Assembly (NCBI RefSeq): GCF_000276665.1
Contig: NW_004955405.1
Coordinates: 12,422,214 to 12,486,213 of the forward strand
Length of the DNA: 64,000 bases
Reading direction: 5' to 3'
Source of the DNA: Chinchilla lanigera
Lineage: Eukaryota > Chordata > Mammalia > Rodentia > Chinchillidae
The notes under the pieces were generated by a model that ran no database searches, was not told the DNA's origin, and saw only the letters and a program-made list of their open reading frames with translations. Position numbers and translations under genes: made by a program. Below, piece by piece: positions 1 through 12,129 of this stretch (position 1 is its first letter; each line of letters starts with the position of its first letter).

Positions 1-632
1 TTTGCAGTTTTGAGGTTGCAAAGGGTGGAGACTTGCTTCTTATAATGCCCTCAGGTAGTCTTTTCTTTTTTTTTGTTTCTTCTCAGTGATGAAGATCTCA
101 GCTCTATCTTTGTAGTCTGCAGCTTTACTGGAACTTCCTTTCTGGTCAAACTCACAACATTTTAAGTCATCCTGCTGGACTCTTTGCTCTTGATTTTTAT
201 CATAAATCTGGCTAAAAGCTTTCAACAATAGCCATTTCATCACCTCAACATTAGACTGCCTTGCAATTTCTTCTGCCATATTAACTAGTCTGCTGCCCTT
301 AATCTCAGCATCAGGCAAGGTCTGTGGACATGAGTAAAATTTCTGCCAAGCCATAACACACATCTTCTGGAGTCCAGCAGCCAATATAGTCCTTCTCCCT
401 AGGAGAAACCTCCGAAGCCCAGTCTTTACTGGCAGGATTTCTGTCAGCCTTCTGGTCCTCTGAGCAGTGACCATGATCTCCCACACAGAACAATCTAAGG
501 TATTCCAGCTATACTCTTTCAGGAAACACTTCTGAACCTTTCCAAACTCTTCACACAAGCCATTCGCATAGGCTCTTGAACCACATGGTCAGGTATAGTC
601 ATAGCAACAACCCCACTCCTGGTACCAAACTT
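1..632 (-). mobile_element. MaLR (ERVL-MaLR) internal region, cut by the window edge
   Basis: Read on the minus strand, this follows directly from the LTR at 633-1010 and begins GTTTGGTACCAGGAGTGGGG, the start typical of THE1/MST-type MaLR internal sequence. A frame open over about 172 codons (558 down to 40) includes a stretch starting MAEEIARQ and continuing LLLKAF, which resembles the decayed frame of THE1/MST internal regions. The reported first codon is TTG, not ATG. MaLR elements are non-autonomous, so this is a remnant, not a host gene. The other LTR would lie beyond base 1. Confidence 0.75.
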
Positions 633-1010
633 TGTCTTGGTTACTTTTCTTTCATTGCTGAAACAAAATACCAGACACCCCAAATCAAGGAAGGAAAGGT
701 TAATTTAGCTCAAAATTTGTGGAGGTTTTAGACCATAATCACATGGCCCCAACACTGGGTGGTATGTCACAGGAGCAATAGTTCAAGGCAGCAGAAGACA
801 GAAAAAGCACCAAGAAGAAAAGATGGGGAAGAGCAAACCTCTTTTCCTCCCTTATGCTATAAGCAAGATACCACCTTCCAGGGTGAATATAGCACTCACA
901 GCCTTCTCTTGCACAGGCTCAGGATGTTTACAAAGTGAGGACTCTGGCCCCCTGCTGCGTTGCTTAGTTAAACTTCTAAACTTCTCAAATTGACACAATG
1001 TTTCAAACAT
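633..1010 (-). mobile_element. MaLR LTR (5' LTR of the truncated provirus)
   Basis: On the + strand it begins TGTCTTGGTTACTTTTCTTT, nearly the same as the start of the solo LTR at 16574. It keeps the shared GGAAGGAAAGGTTAATTTAG segment. It adjoins MaLR internal sequence on its left, so on the minus strand it is the 5' LTR. The right edge is uncertain by about 15 bases. Confidence 0.75.
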
Positions 1011-1621
1011 TATGGCCCATAATGGAACTCTTGATTTGATCTATGAAGGTGGATTAGTGCCTCACCTTAGTGTGTGCTACAAAAAAATTAGTTATTCTTA
1101 CTAGGAATCTAAGCACTGTCACATCTGCTATTTTCTTGTTGGTTTTTTGGTGTCTTTGCCTTATTAGTATTAACTTCTGTCTAATATTTTTTGTAGGGAT
1201 CCCTTAAATGTACCCATTTATTTTGTGAGGATTGTTTAAAGGAGGAAATATAAATCATAAATTCATTTAATTTGGCACTTGGGTACTATCATATGCAGTG
1301 GTCACTTGAAAATGAACTATATGACCAAATGCTCATAATGAATGTATTTATTATGTACTGCAATTTTTTAAAAAACTGAGCCATTGAGAATGGTGGGCTA
1401 TCCTCATGTCACTGAGCTGCTACTCTAATTAACGTCTTTGATACATATATTAAGAGGCAGTTTCTGCATCAACTTTTATGATGAATATTGGAAAACCTTA
1501 ATCTATCACTGTACCCAAGGAAAAGAAATAAAAACAAAAGTTCTAGCTTAAATTTCCGTCTTCGTGATGGTTTTACATAACTCAAGGGGAAAGTACCCAC
1601 CATGTAAGATTTGCTGTAGGC
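1011..1621. other. Unique AT-rich intron, nothing recognised
   Basis: No repeat family, coding frame or structured element could be identified by eye. Confidence 0.5.
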
Positions 1622-1792
1622 CAGTACTTCTCAAACTTTAATGTACCTATGGATTGCTGTGGCTCTTGCTATAATGCATATTCTGATTCAGTGCATGTTG
1701 AGCCAGTTTTGAGATTCTGCATTGGTAACAAATTCCTACGTTGTGCTGATGTTGCTAATTCATGAACCACATCTTAGGGTAAGGAAGGTAGT
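1622..1792 (+). mobile_element. MER5A-like hAT-Charlie DNA transposon remnant
   Basis: The sequence contains CAGTACTTCTCAAACTTTAA, TGATTCAGTGCATG and a final ATGAACCACATCTTAGG. These match the layout of MER5A (ccagtggttctcaaactt ... gattcagt ... gctggtccgaggaccacac). It is heavily diverged and carries no coding capacity. Confidence 0.65.
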
Positions 1793-2241
1793 ATGTATAT
1801 TTTCTCCCTAAACACAAATTACTTGCAGTCCTCCACTGCTTTAGTAAAAACTCATAAAGCTATACAATACCCTTCAATTTTATTTGTTTCCATTCTGATT
1901 TGCCTCTTGCCATTTCTCTTCATGTATTGTGTACTTCAGAACACTGAGAACACATCCTGATTCACTGAATGCAATGCTCTTTTACACCTGTATTCCAGGA
2001 GCCAATCAGATGAGATGAGAAAGGTGAGAATGAGAGAGAGGCGATTTTTTAATAGGGCCTCAAAGTCAACTGTGACCTCAAATTTAGAAACTTAATGTCT
2101 TTGATATGTGTATGTAATTTTCTGAAACTGCCAAACACTAAATTTTTCCAGTAGATTGTTAGCATAGAAAAAACTTTATAACCTTTCTGGGTATATTTTT
2201 GCCTTTTAAAAAGTGTCCCAAGCAATCTTATAAGGTGACAT

Positions 2242-2615
2242 TGTTATGGTTTGTGTTTGAATGTCCTCCCAGCACCTCATGCAATCATGGATCAGGCTTC
2301 TAGAGTTTATGACTGATTCATGGTCTAATGTTGGGATTATGGGTTTTGAGTGCTACTCCCACACTGGGGTGTGCAATTTGCATACAATGTAAGGGTGGGA
2401 AAGAGATTGCTTGCTGCCACTCCTCCCTTTTTGCTCTTGTTGCATTTGCTGTCTTCCGCCACCATGCATGGTTGCCATATGCCATGTGCCATTCTGCCTT
2501 GGAGCCAGCTGAGTATGGACTGAAACCACAAACTGTAAGCTAAGTAAACATTCCCTTCCTTAATTTTGGGTTTTGGGCATTTTGTCTTAGCAACGAGAGA
2601 AAAGTAACCAAGGCA
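2242..2615 (+). mobile_element. MaLR solo LTR with 5-bp target-site duplication
   Basis: The 374-bp element begins TGTTATGGTTTGTGTTTG, the diagnostic 5' end of MST/MT-type MaLR LTRs. It ends ...GTAACCAAGGCA and is flanked by perfect 5-bp repeats GACAT (2237-2241 and 2616-2620). The segment ending TGGACTGAAACC and the TAAGTAAAC near the 3' end are typical of this class. The two open frames of about 70 codons inside it are not genes. Confidence 0.9.
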
Positions 2616-2620
2616 GACAT

Positions 2621-3375
2621 GTATTTGTAAAATATTGATGATAACAAACCCATAAATTCATTTAAGTTAGCACTGAGATACCAAATTATTGTATGGTGCA
2701 AAAAATCTAAATGCTTTGTGTGTATTTATATAAGGAAATCTATAGTGATATTTATAATAGCTATAATATTTAAAATATATACAGAAATCAATGCTGAAGA
2801 TTTTGAAAAGTAGTTTTTATAAAGGTGAATGTAGGCATTTTAGTTATTATATATTTTATAAAATTATCATATGTAAAAATAATTTTTTTCTGAAGTGTCA
2901 GTACATATATTTTGAATTATGTGCCTTGTCTTTAATTGCCAGATTTATTTCTAATGACAAATGGAGGCGTTGCTGCAGCGTACCTAGTGATCAACCACTG
3001 GTAAAATTTTGGGATTGGAAGAGCAAGTAAGTCAGAAGCAAAGTAAGCTCAGGTGTTAGAAGTGTCAAAAATAAAAGTTAAAAGTATTCTATTTTTCTAG
3101 CTAATTTAGAGGCCTTTCAAATGGTATCTGGAAAGTAATATTAGCTATTATTATTAAATTGCACCCTTTGAACAGAACCCACCATTGCGGTCTGTTTTTA
3201 ACCCTTCTATTGCCTGGAGTTGTATAGGACTAAGTACAGAAGAATCTACTAGCATGAATTAAGAATTATAGACTCACAACAGTTCAACTAAGTTTTCTAA
3301 CATTCAATTGAATTCAATTCTAAATATATACCCTATGTATCTTTACCTATATCTTTTAATTTCTGGATTTCAGTG
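2621..3375. other. AT-rich intron, nothing recognised
   Basis: The sequence is AT-rich with short low-complexity runs. The 79-codon frame at 2791-3030 has no recognisable domain. Confidence 0.45.
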
Positions 3376-3540
3376 TGTATGTGTTTGTATGTAATATTAT
3401 GCAGTATATATATTCAGTATTTATATTTACATAACATACATAGTATATAAGTAAGTATATACGAAAGTAAGATATACATCTATCTATCTATATGAAACTA
3501 TTTTGTATCTTTCTATCTATCCATCCATCTAGATGTAGAT
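3376..3540. repeat. AT-rich low-complexity stretch with TCTA units
   Basis: TATA/ATAC-rich sequence is followed by interrupted TCTA/TCCA tetranucleotides between about 3478 and 3530. Confidence 0.7.
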
Positions 3541-3752
3541 CCATACAAACATACACATAGCCACAAACACAATCATATGTCACCTGACAGGATGCATTTG
3601 AGAAATGTGTTATGTGTGAACATCACAAAGTGATGTACTTACACAAAGTGAGATAGGTAGAATGTCTCAGTGTAATATAATCTTACAAGTGTACACATCA
3701 TACAAATATATTCAACCTGTCACTGACTGAAGTGTTGTTATGTGGCATGCAA

Positions 3753-3754
<2 letters not shown>

Positions 3755-3789
<35 letters not shown>
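3755..3789. repeat. (GT)n microsatellite
   Basis: About 17 uninterrupted GT dinucleotides are followed by imperfect GT/TTTG sequence to about 3812. It produces an artificial Cys/Val-rich reading frame. Confidence 0.95.
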
Positions 3790-3791
<2 letters not shown>

Positions 3792-3814
3792 TGTGCTTGT
3801 GTTTGTTGTGTGCA

Positions 3815-5470
3815 TACATTACATTACACCCAGAGAAGTGAATACAAGCTCCTGAAGGTAGTTAGCTCTTACAGCATCCCAGATATTTGGGAGGGTGTCC
3901 TCTTCCTCCCAGCACTGGAATATCCCAAACGTTACTGCAAAACCCAAGCAGCTGCCTTCATGCCTTCGGACCTCTGCATTTTAGTGCAGCACTCTGTATT
4001 GTGTTTACATGGGAATAGTGGTCTTCATTGTCATAACTGCTCTAGCAGATTCCAAGTCTACAAATAAAAGATTGACTCTGTGTTAGGAGAGCAAGAAGAA
4101 GCACGTAACGAGAAGGGTGCTATCATTGTCTTCATGGTGGTTTCTCTGCCGCAAGTGCACCATGATCTCCTACGTGTGGTTTGGAGCTATGGGGCTCTCA
4201 TGCTGTGTTAACTGTGGTGTTAGGAAAATGGCTCCTGGCAACTTTACATCATGTCAATTCCAGGACCAGAATACCTTAGGACCAGTATTCTTATGGTCGG
4301 TACAGAAATCAGAACTCCTGTCTTTGCTGCATTTCCCCTGTATAAGTACACAATTTTTTCCTTTCTATAAAGTACACCTTAGGAGCATAACTTCATGATG
4401 CACATTAGAACCCAGAGCATGGCTCAGTTCAGTCTCTAGCTCCTTATTAGTTATTTCTGCGCTTCATTTTCTGATCTAATGTAAATTGAACTAGGGAATA
4501 TTTGGAACTTTAGTGATGCATTTTGAAGAAAACACACTGAATAGAAGCTCTCAGAAACTTTTCTGTGGAAAAATTTGGAAAAGGCAGTTTCTTTATACTC
4601 TCAAGGAGATATTTAAAACAAAGCATCATGTTCCTTTAGTAATGAAAGATATTGCTCGCATTTTGATTGAGGACCTCCCAGCTGATATGTAATTCAGCCT
4701 GGATAGGACATGGCATTCATTTTTCTTCATGACATTGAGTGACTTGATGATATTTCTACTGGTAAGTGCATAGGTTGGGATTATAAAAAGATAGTCTTTT
4801 TGTACTATGCAGAATAAGAACTTGATAAGATTTTCTTTTAGTTTCAAGTCAAATTAGCTTTGTGTTGGTGTCAAAACTTAGTAAAACAACAAAAAATTCA
4901 TCAGGTTTTCTATTTCTCTTGTTACGCTGCTTTGTAACTTTATTTTTTCCCTTTTTCCTCTCTATCTACCTTCATTACCCCAAACACTCTGAGAGATTTC
5001 CCTAGAAACCTTTAAAATTGGCAGTGAATTTCAGTGTCTCCTGCTTATATTACCAGTGCTCTGAAAATCTATTCGTTGTTTAGATGTCAGTTAATATTAG
5101 GTAATGCTTTGTACAGCAAAAAGAAGCGATAAAAAATAAGTCAACCACTGGATGCTAGTGAATTTTCTCTCAGGGGCTTCAGCAAGTATTTGATTTTGTT
5201 TGAAATTAATGCTATATAGTTTTTGAATAGGAAGCTAACACTGGTTCCTGTGAATTGTATCTTTGGTCTTTTTTTTTTTTTAAACTGAATATTGTGTATA
5301 CTACTAGTACAGTTTATGCTAAGAAGAACTGGCTTCAAGGCAGAGAGTTCCTTGTTTCCATTTTTCCAAACCTCCATAAATGATTCTTTTCTAGTAGCTA
5401 CTTTGTCATCTGACTGTCTAAAGTACATATGCATTCAGAATTACATTTAGTGATAACTCCAAATTTTAAG
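3815..5470. other. Intron without recognised element
   Basis: I saw no clear repeat family and no splice-flanked coding segment here. Open frames of 73-97 codons carry no domain signature. A T-run lies near 5270. Confidence 0.4.
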
Positions 5471-5488
5471 AGTTGAGAATGCACATTT

Positions 5489-5588
5489 TTTTTTTTTTTT
5501 TTGGTTTTTCTCCTGTACCGGGAACCGCACTCATGACCTTGTGCATGCCAGGCAGGCGCTTTTGCCGCTGAGCTAAATCCCCAGCCTC
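5489..5588 (-). mobile_element. ID SINE (tRNA-Ala-derived)
   Basis: On the minus strand it reads GGCTGGGGATTTAGCTCAG, with the A-box, then a B-box-like region, GGTACAGG and an A tail (a T-run on +). Perfect 15-bp target-site duplications TGAGAATGCACATTT flank it at 5474-5488 and 5589-5603, so it is relatively young. Confidence 0.95.
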
Positions 5589-5904
5589 TGAGAATGCACA
5601 TTTATAATTAGAACTATTTTCATATTCTCTTCTGCTGGAATGGGAATCTGTCAATTAAAGATTGTAGAAGAGCCATCCACATCTCTAAAATAACTCTCAG
5701 TTATCTCAGGCATTTAGTTCACTGCTGTAGGATGGGCCCCAGACACCAACCAACACTTATTAAACAGCTAATTAATGAGCATATTAATTTTGCTTTCTGC
5801 AGTTTCAGTTACTTGTAGACAAATATGTTTGAAAATGTTAAAATTTCAGATATGAACAATACATAAGTCTTAAATAGCTTTAAATTCTGAGTAGTGTGAT
5901 GATA

Positions 5905-6425
5905 TTTCATGCTGTCCCATTCTGCTCCACCTGGAAAGTCAGTAACCCCTTTGTCCAGTGTATCCCTGTTTTATATTACTGGCCTTTTAGTCACTTATTA
6001 GCCATCTAAGTTATCAGATCAACTAAAGAGGTATTGCAGTGCCTGTGTGTAATCTTTACAAAGTAACATAACTCCATGTCACAATGCCTGTATCATCCAT
6101 CTCACTTCATATCACCACGTAGGTATTGTGTCATCTCAAGATACAGGATGATGCATCATTGCAAAGAAAGGTGAGTATAGTATGGAAAGATAATTTGAGA
6201 GTGAAAGACCACATTCATTTAACAATTATCATAATGTATTCTACTCATGCCATTTTAATATTGGTTATTGATCTTAATCCGTTAGTGTTCCTAATTTATA
6301 AATGAAACTCTCATAGGTATATATGTAGAGTCAGAAAGCATAGCATCTATAGGGTTCTGTGAATCTACTGCGTGTCTTCTGACTGATACTTCACAGATAA
6401 TGGGAGTAGGGGAGAACACTGTGTT
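5905..6425 (+). mobile_element. Tigger/MER2-like DNA transposon remnant
   Basis: Ordered matches to a Tigger-type element include CATTCTGCTCCACCTGG, TCACTTATTAGCCATCT, ATCTCACTTCATATCACCAC, TGAGAGTGAAAGACCACATTC and a terminal TCTATAGGGTTCTGTGAATC. Order and spacing fit the 3' portion of the family. It has no intact transposase frame. The family name is from memory and moderately secure. Confidence 0.6.
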
Positions 6426-6639
6426 GAATTTTTTCCTCTATCAGGTGGTGGTTTTAATACATATGATTAAACTTGATGCTATATCTGTTTAAAATGCTCT
6501 ATTTATTTTGAAGTTCTATTGAAAATGATAGTAAATGGTAAACTAGTATTCTTTGCACACACTAATTCAGATTTAACTATTTCAGTGTGTGTTGGCTGTG
6601 CTTTATAAATGTATGTAAGATATTCAAAGACTGTCAACT

Positions 6640-7022
6640 TGTCTTAATTACTTTCCCATCACTGAGACAAAATATATAGCACCCACTACTTGAAGCAGGA
6701 GTGCTTTGTTTTGGCTCCCATTTCAGTCAATGGTTAGTTCAAGGCAAAAACTGGATGGTGGAGGAGCATGGCAGAGGACAAGATGCTAACACTGTGGTAG
6801 CCAGGAAGCAGAGAGAAAAGGGAGGAGCCTGGAGCGAGAATATCCTCTTCCGGGTCACACTGCAGCAAACCTCCTCCAACCAGGCCTCACTTCCTCACAG
6901 ACCATTCACCTACCAAACTCATCAATGGATGAGGTCACTGATGCGTATAATGCTGCCACCATCCAAGCCCCTTCTAAACACATCAGACCTTTGGGGGACA
7001 TTTTAGTTCTAAACCATAGCAC
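6640..7022 (-). mobile_element. MaLR LTR, diverged
   Basis: It begins TGTCTTAATTACTTTCCCATCACTG (given here only for orientation of the terminal TG) and ends ...CTAAACCATAGCACA, the layout of an antisense MT/MST-type LTR. It is more diverged than the copies at 2242 and 16574 and lacks a clean target-site duplication. The 101-codon open frame inside it is spurious. Confidence 0.7.
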
Positions 7023-7108
7023 AGTTTTTCTCCATTTCTGATTGAATCACTGCTCTTGACTGGTATAATTTCACACTATGGTAGTTCTCCTTTTTTCCTC
7101 TATTTTTT

Positions 7109-7191
7109 TTTTTTCCCGGTACGGGGAATCAAACTCATAACCTTATGCTTGCTAGGCAGGCGCTGTGCCTCTGAGCTAAATGCCCAGCCCC
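7109..7191 (-). mobile_element. ID SINE
   Basis: The minus strand reads GGGCTGGGCATTTAGCTCAG and ends with CCGTACCGGG and an A tail. The flanking direct repeats are TTTTCCTCTATTTTTT (7093-7108 and 7192-7207). Confidence 0.93.
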
Positions 7192-7689
7192 TTTTCCTCT
7201 ATTTTTTATTTCCTGTTTCCCTTTTGTGGTCTTCCGCCTTTGTTGCCCTGCTTTGTTTGTCTCCTTCCTATGCGTGAAATGTCTGTGATCTTCAGGCATC
7301 TGCCTTAGCACTGCTCTCATTCAGCCTTAGACTTGTGCTCTTCCATTTAAGTGTTTATGACTTCCGAAGTCTGCTCCTTCACCCACACCTTGGCCCAACA
7401 CATTAGATGTCTATGTTTAGCTCTTACTAGATACATCAGTTTGGATGTTACAGAAACTACTCAAAGTCAACTTGTCCAACACCATATTCACCACTCTATA
7501 CTTCAGCTGTTTTGATCCATTTTGTTTATTTGCTGAAATTTCAACATCCTATCTTACTTCTTTGCAAATATTACTTTATTAGCCTAAAATAAACTTTCCC
7601 TGGGCTACCTTTTTGACTTTTGCTGGGACGCTTTTTCTCATCCTTATGGCAATATTAGGGAATTAGTTTAGCTAATAAAGGTGATGATG

Positions 7690-8150
7690 GCAATTGTTTT
7701 AATTTCCTACTGATGCTATTATTAATTAACATATACTTAATGTCTTAAAACAACACCAATTTATTTTCTTAAAGTTATGTAGTTATGCAGTCACTGGAGG
7801 CTTTTGGAGAGATCTCTGATTTTTTCTTTACTATTCCAGTTTCTAGTGACTGCCCGCATTCTTTGACTCATGATGCCCCTTCTCCCTTTGAAGCCAGCAA
7901 TGTCTGGTAGGGTCTTTATCGCTCTGCTCACATGTTGCACTTTCTCACTGGCTGTTTTGCATTTCTGCTTTCATTTTTCTGGACCCCTATGATTATTTTT
8001 GGTCTGCCTGGCTAATTGAGAATGTTCATCCCATCACAAGGCAGAGCTCATTAGCGGCCTTAATTGTATTTACAACCTTAATTGCCTTTACCAAATAAAC
8101 TAATATAGATATCTTCGATATCTTTGGAGCATTTTTCTGTCTGCAAGAAC
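7690..8150 (-). mobile_element. MLT1-like MaLR LTR, ancient
   Basis: Ordered antisense matches include CTTAAAACAACACCAATTTA, TTCTAGTGACTGCCCGCATT, AAGCCAGCAATGTCTGG and CCTTAATTGCCTTTACC. These follow the reversed MLT1 LTR consensus. The copy is old and has no detectable target-site duplication. Confidence 0.65.
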
Positions 8151-8689
8151 GTCTAGTAATTGTTGAGAATTCACTGTTCATTGGGCTCGGTTCTAAGTAA
8201 CTCATATAATATATATTTCATATAGGCAAGAACTATGAACAGTCTGAGATTTTATCTTATTCTATTTGCAGTCTTAATGAGTTGGCTTGCCAGTTTTTTT
8301 TTAAATGAGTGCAGGAGGAAGACATGAACTTCTTAGGTTAGAAGCAAAAGACTTTATTGTTGTAGCCATAGCGGTACCCAGAGTCTCAACATTTTTGGTG
8401 TCAGTTCCCCAAGTCTCAATTCCTAAGAGTAATACAGAGAAGCCCAGGTAGCACCTACACATGCAATGGGTTATATAACACGTAAGTAGCCCTTATCCTG
8501 GTGCATCTGGTTATAAATCATGGTAGGTATGCTTGCCCTTTCTTCTAAAGAGGACACTGTCTCAGCTTCTGCTGTACAACATTGTAAGAAAGATAGTACA
8601 GAACAAAAAATTGTCAATATTTGTGCTCATAAAATGCATGAGAATGTGAGAATGTGAGACCTCTGAGAATTTTGTTTCAGTAATGATCA

Positions 8690-8805
8690 TTACAATAGTC
8701 ACATGAAATAGTTGTAATTTCATTAGTCTCCATTATTTATAGGTAAGGAAATTGAAGGGCAAAGGCAATCAGCAATGTGCTCTGTAAGTAGCAGGACTGA
8801 ATTTG
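8690..8805 (-). mobile_element. MIR SINE fragment
   Basis: It resembles the antisense MIR core (tacagatgaggaaactgaggc ... agtggcagagc). The visible match is TATAGGTAAGGAAATTGAAG followed by AAGTAGCAGGACTGAATTTG. Confidence 0.5.
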
Positions 8806-8821
8806 TGTTCTTTTATTTTAA

Positions 8822-9015
8822 TTTTTTGTTGTACTTTGTATTGAATCCAAAGCCTTCACACTAAGCAACATCCCCAGCCTTCCATGTCTTTTACATTTTT
8901 AGAGTGGTCTTGTTAAGTCAATATTTTGTCCAGCCTGGGCTCACACTTGTAGTCCTTTTAGTTCAGCCTCCCAGAGTACTGTGATTACAAAGTGTGTGTC
9001 ATCATGTGTAGCTTC
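8822..9015 (-). mobile_element. Degenerate B1-ID composite SINE
   Basis: On the minus strand, B1-like sequence (TAATCACAGTACTCTGGGAG ... AGCCCAGGCTGGACAA) is followed after about 40 bases by an ID-like segment (GGCTGGGGATGTTGCTTAGT ... GATTCAATACAAAGTAC). The order B1 then ID resembles composite SINEs known from squirrel-related rodents and differs from the ID-then-B1 order of B4. Strong decay makes the exact family uncertain. Confidence 0.5.
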
Positions 9016-9019
9016 AGTT

Positions 9020-10597
9020 TATGTCCTCAATCTCTGCTCTACGCTATATCCATTGTACCATGCACTCACCATTGCACATACACTATAGTGTAATTACCTT
9101 CACATCTGTCTATGGTTATGTGATTTTTATCTTGTTTGTATCCCCCATTGGTTTTTAAGATCTGTGGGAGTTTTAAAAGGAACATGTCTTTATTGTTTAA
9201 GCTTTATATGTCCAATACCCAGATCAACATGGATTATATTAAGTAATGAGCAATTCATTTTGGAATGAATGGAAATACAGTATGACTGCATACTTTACTA
9301 AGGAGGAACCTCCACATTCAATCTCTATGTCCTTAGATAATGGAAAATCTGTTATATTACAAGAGTTATTCAATTTGTCCTGTTGCCAATAAATGGGGAT
9401 GGGGTCATTTACTGTGTTTTTTTGTGTGTTCATGCTTAATCGTTTCCTTTAAAATGAAGCCTATGAGTTTTGAATGTACTTGATGTATAATAAAGAAAAT
9501 GTATGCTCTGATGATGGAAATTAAAGTAGATATAATTTAAAAAATGAGTTGGGTGAGGGACTGACATATGTTCCCTGTGCTTAGGAATAAGTCCTTTGGC
9601 ATAGAAGTTCTTTTTTGGGAAAAAGAGAAATCAAGCATATATGGAAAGTGTTTCTTCTTTGCAATTGGTGGTAATCAGTAAATGTTGAGGAAACGTGATT
9701 GCAGAATGAGAGTGCGGCAGGAGGATCAGCAAAACACTGACTGCATATTATGACCTAATGCTAATTCAGGAGAATGCTCAAGTTGGAGAACTAAAAGCCA
9801 ACCTTGTGAATACAAGTAGTGCTGATGAAAATTTTGCTACCGGCCAAAATGTGAATCTGAAACTATTTTTTGCTTTTTCTTTTGATCAAAGTGGTCAAAT
9901 AGAAAGGCCAGCAAGAGAAAAGCATACTTTGTTTTAAAGCTTTGAAGAACTGACTCATTCTTAGATTTGGTGGAAATGTATCCAAGAATAACAAAATTGA
10001 AACTCTTTATCAAATTAACTTAGAACAATCATTCAGAACTTAACCTGTTTGTTGAACATTCAAAATTCAAAATTGAAAGAAAGAAAAAAGGATTGTTGCC
10101 ATGTTAGAAGTATCAAGAATGAGAACATCTATCAATGTTCTTATTGCTATTTGAATGTAATTTACTTATTTACACATGTTAACTTCTGAGCAAGAGTTTT
10201 ATTTTTATACTTAAACATAAATTGTGTATGTCCTGGACAAATATTGCATATGTGAGTAGTGTCTTCTGCAGTGCTAATCATGATATAGTCAAAATATTAC
10301 TTTTTGAGTTTGTTATGTGCTATACTTAAAAATTTTATTCAGTGTCGCTGAATGATCATGAAGGGCAAGCCCTGTGATATTCTTGGCTCATTCTTACATA
10401 GGATCTGTGTAAGTTTAAATCAAAAAATGAAATTTAAATTCATAAGTTAAAATCCCTAATGTACCATATTAATCAAAATTTCATCTTTGTTCAAAGACAA
10501 GTTTCTTTTTTCTATTTCTTTCTCTTTTGCTCTAAGGTCTGTAAAGTCATGCACTCAGTTCTCCAGGGTGAGAATGAAATGGGAAATTCTCAGAGAG
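9020..10597. other. AT-rich intron, no element recognised
   Basis: The stretch 9660-10080 looks less random, but I could not match it to a repeat or a gene. The 64-codon frame at 9239-9433 shows no domain. Confidence 0.4.
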
Positions 10598-10805
10598 TAA
10601 TAATAATACTGATTTAGCATTCTCTCTACATAGGATTAAGTGCTTTATATGGTCTAACAATTAAGCTTCACAGCAACTTGAAAGGCAAGTATCACTAAAT
10701 TCCTCATTTTATCAATGAGGAAATTAACACTGAGAGAGATTGAGCAAGTGTTACACAGCTAGTGTTAGGCCTAGGTTTGGGTCGCAGAGGGTCTGGACTC
10801 CAATG
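10598..10805 (-). mobile_element. MIR SINE
   Basis: Near full-length antisense MIR: ATTAAGTGCTTTATATGG, TTCACAGCAACTTG, ATTTTATCAATGAGGAAATT, GAGAGAGATTGAGCAAGTG, ACACAGCTAGTGTTAGGCC. The order matches the family. Confidence 0.75.
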
Positions 10806-11449
10806 CTCACTGCCCTCAACTGAGAAGGCCTGGACAGTAGAACTGGAAAAATAATTTACATTGTAATTAAAATATTGCTAAGGTGCAGTATGGAACACAT
10901 TAATAAAGGTGAAGTGTAAAGGGTGAACTAAAGCTAAAAAAAAGGATAAAAATAGAAAGAGTTGGGTCAGAAACATAAAGATTTGAAGATAAGGTGGATT
11001 CAGGGTGGAAGGACCAGGGCAAAAGTTTAAAACCTATGTATGAACCTGCAAGGCATACATCTAAATGAATGCTAGTCTAGGAATAGGAAATTACTTTAAA
11101 GGAGAAGCAGAGTCCTTCATGTGGCAAAGATTAAATCCATGGACCTGGTCACCCGAACTGTGGAACGGAAGCCTATTTCATGGGTGGAAATTGGTGAGCA
11201 AGTATACATTTGCTTGGCTTGTAATTAGAGACAAAACTAATTGCAAACTATGTTTAGTATTACTTCTCATCACAAAACAAACTTCTACTTACTTTTTCAA
11301 AACTTAGTTTTTGAACGTGAGCCATGTACTTGGTACTGAGGTAGGCATTAAAATGCAGCAATTTTAATGAAAACAGCCCTTTCTTCATGGATTGGAGTGG
11401 GATTTTTGGTTGTTCATCAGTGTCCTGAAGGATACTTTTGGTGGTCGTT
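10806..11449. other. Intron, nothing recognised
   Basis: AT-rich sequence with an 80-codon frame (11065-11307) lacking any recognisable motif. Confidence 0.4.
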
Positions 11450-11720
11450 CAACCCAAAGTATTCTCTCTTTAACTCTGTTACTCAATAACATCACTTTGC
11501 ATTACTTTCATTATTTTCCCAGCCACAATCCAGTATTATATTGTTGATTTATTTTCCTGTGTAGTGTAGTTATCTCGCTCCCTGCACCATCCAACTCTGT
11601 ATCTTTCCAAGGATGGAATGTCAGTTGGGCAAAAGCAGGATCTCAGTCAGTCCCTTTCTCTGGTAGAAAAGAGTAAGGACTCAACAAACGCTAATGCATG
11701 AATAAATGCATTTGTAATTG
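11450..11720 (+). mobile_element. L2 LINE 3' end remnant
   Basis: The segment ATCTTTCCAAGGATGGAATG followed by GGACTCAACAAACGCTAATG and AATAAATGCATTTG follows the L2 3'-end order (gaatgtaagctcc ... ctcaataaatgtttg). It is strongly diverged. Confidence 0.45.
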
Positions 11721-12129
11721 AATGGATGATTTAAAGAAATACACTATAGCACATGTACAGGAATAATCAGAAAGACTAATTGTTCTTACGGAAAATATCT
11801 GAGGATTTCTTCCCCCTGTTTTGAAACTAGAAGTTCTAGTATCAATGTATGCACTTTAGATTCTGAGAGAAAAAAGTTCCACATGCAACCAAGGGCTACT
11901 GCTACTTTTAAGGACAATACTACATTCTCTGATCATACTAGAGGCCTTGTGGTGTTCTATTCTCTGCTGAGGTGGAGAGATATTGGCCACTGAGGCAATG
12001 TTCCTGAATTACTGGGGGCCACTCATAATTCTTACCTTAGCATTAAACCTCTTGTCTTTAGGGTTTTTTGTCCTTTTTCAGCCTCAGGGTTGAAGTCTGG
12101 GTTACTGGAGTTGTGAAGTTCTTAGGGAC

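Noticed and set aside
40..558. 172-codon minus-strand open frame as a gene
   Set aside because: It lies in MaLR internal sequence next to its LTR, starts at TTG and has no host gene context.
3732..4067. 111-codon frame rich in Cys and Val
   Set aside because: Its start is a translated GT microsatellite; no domain follows.
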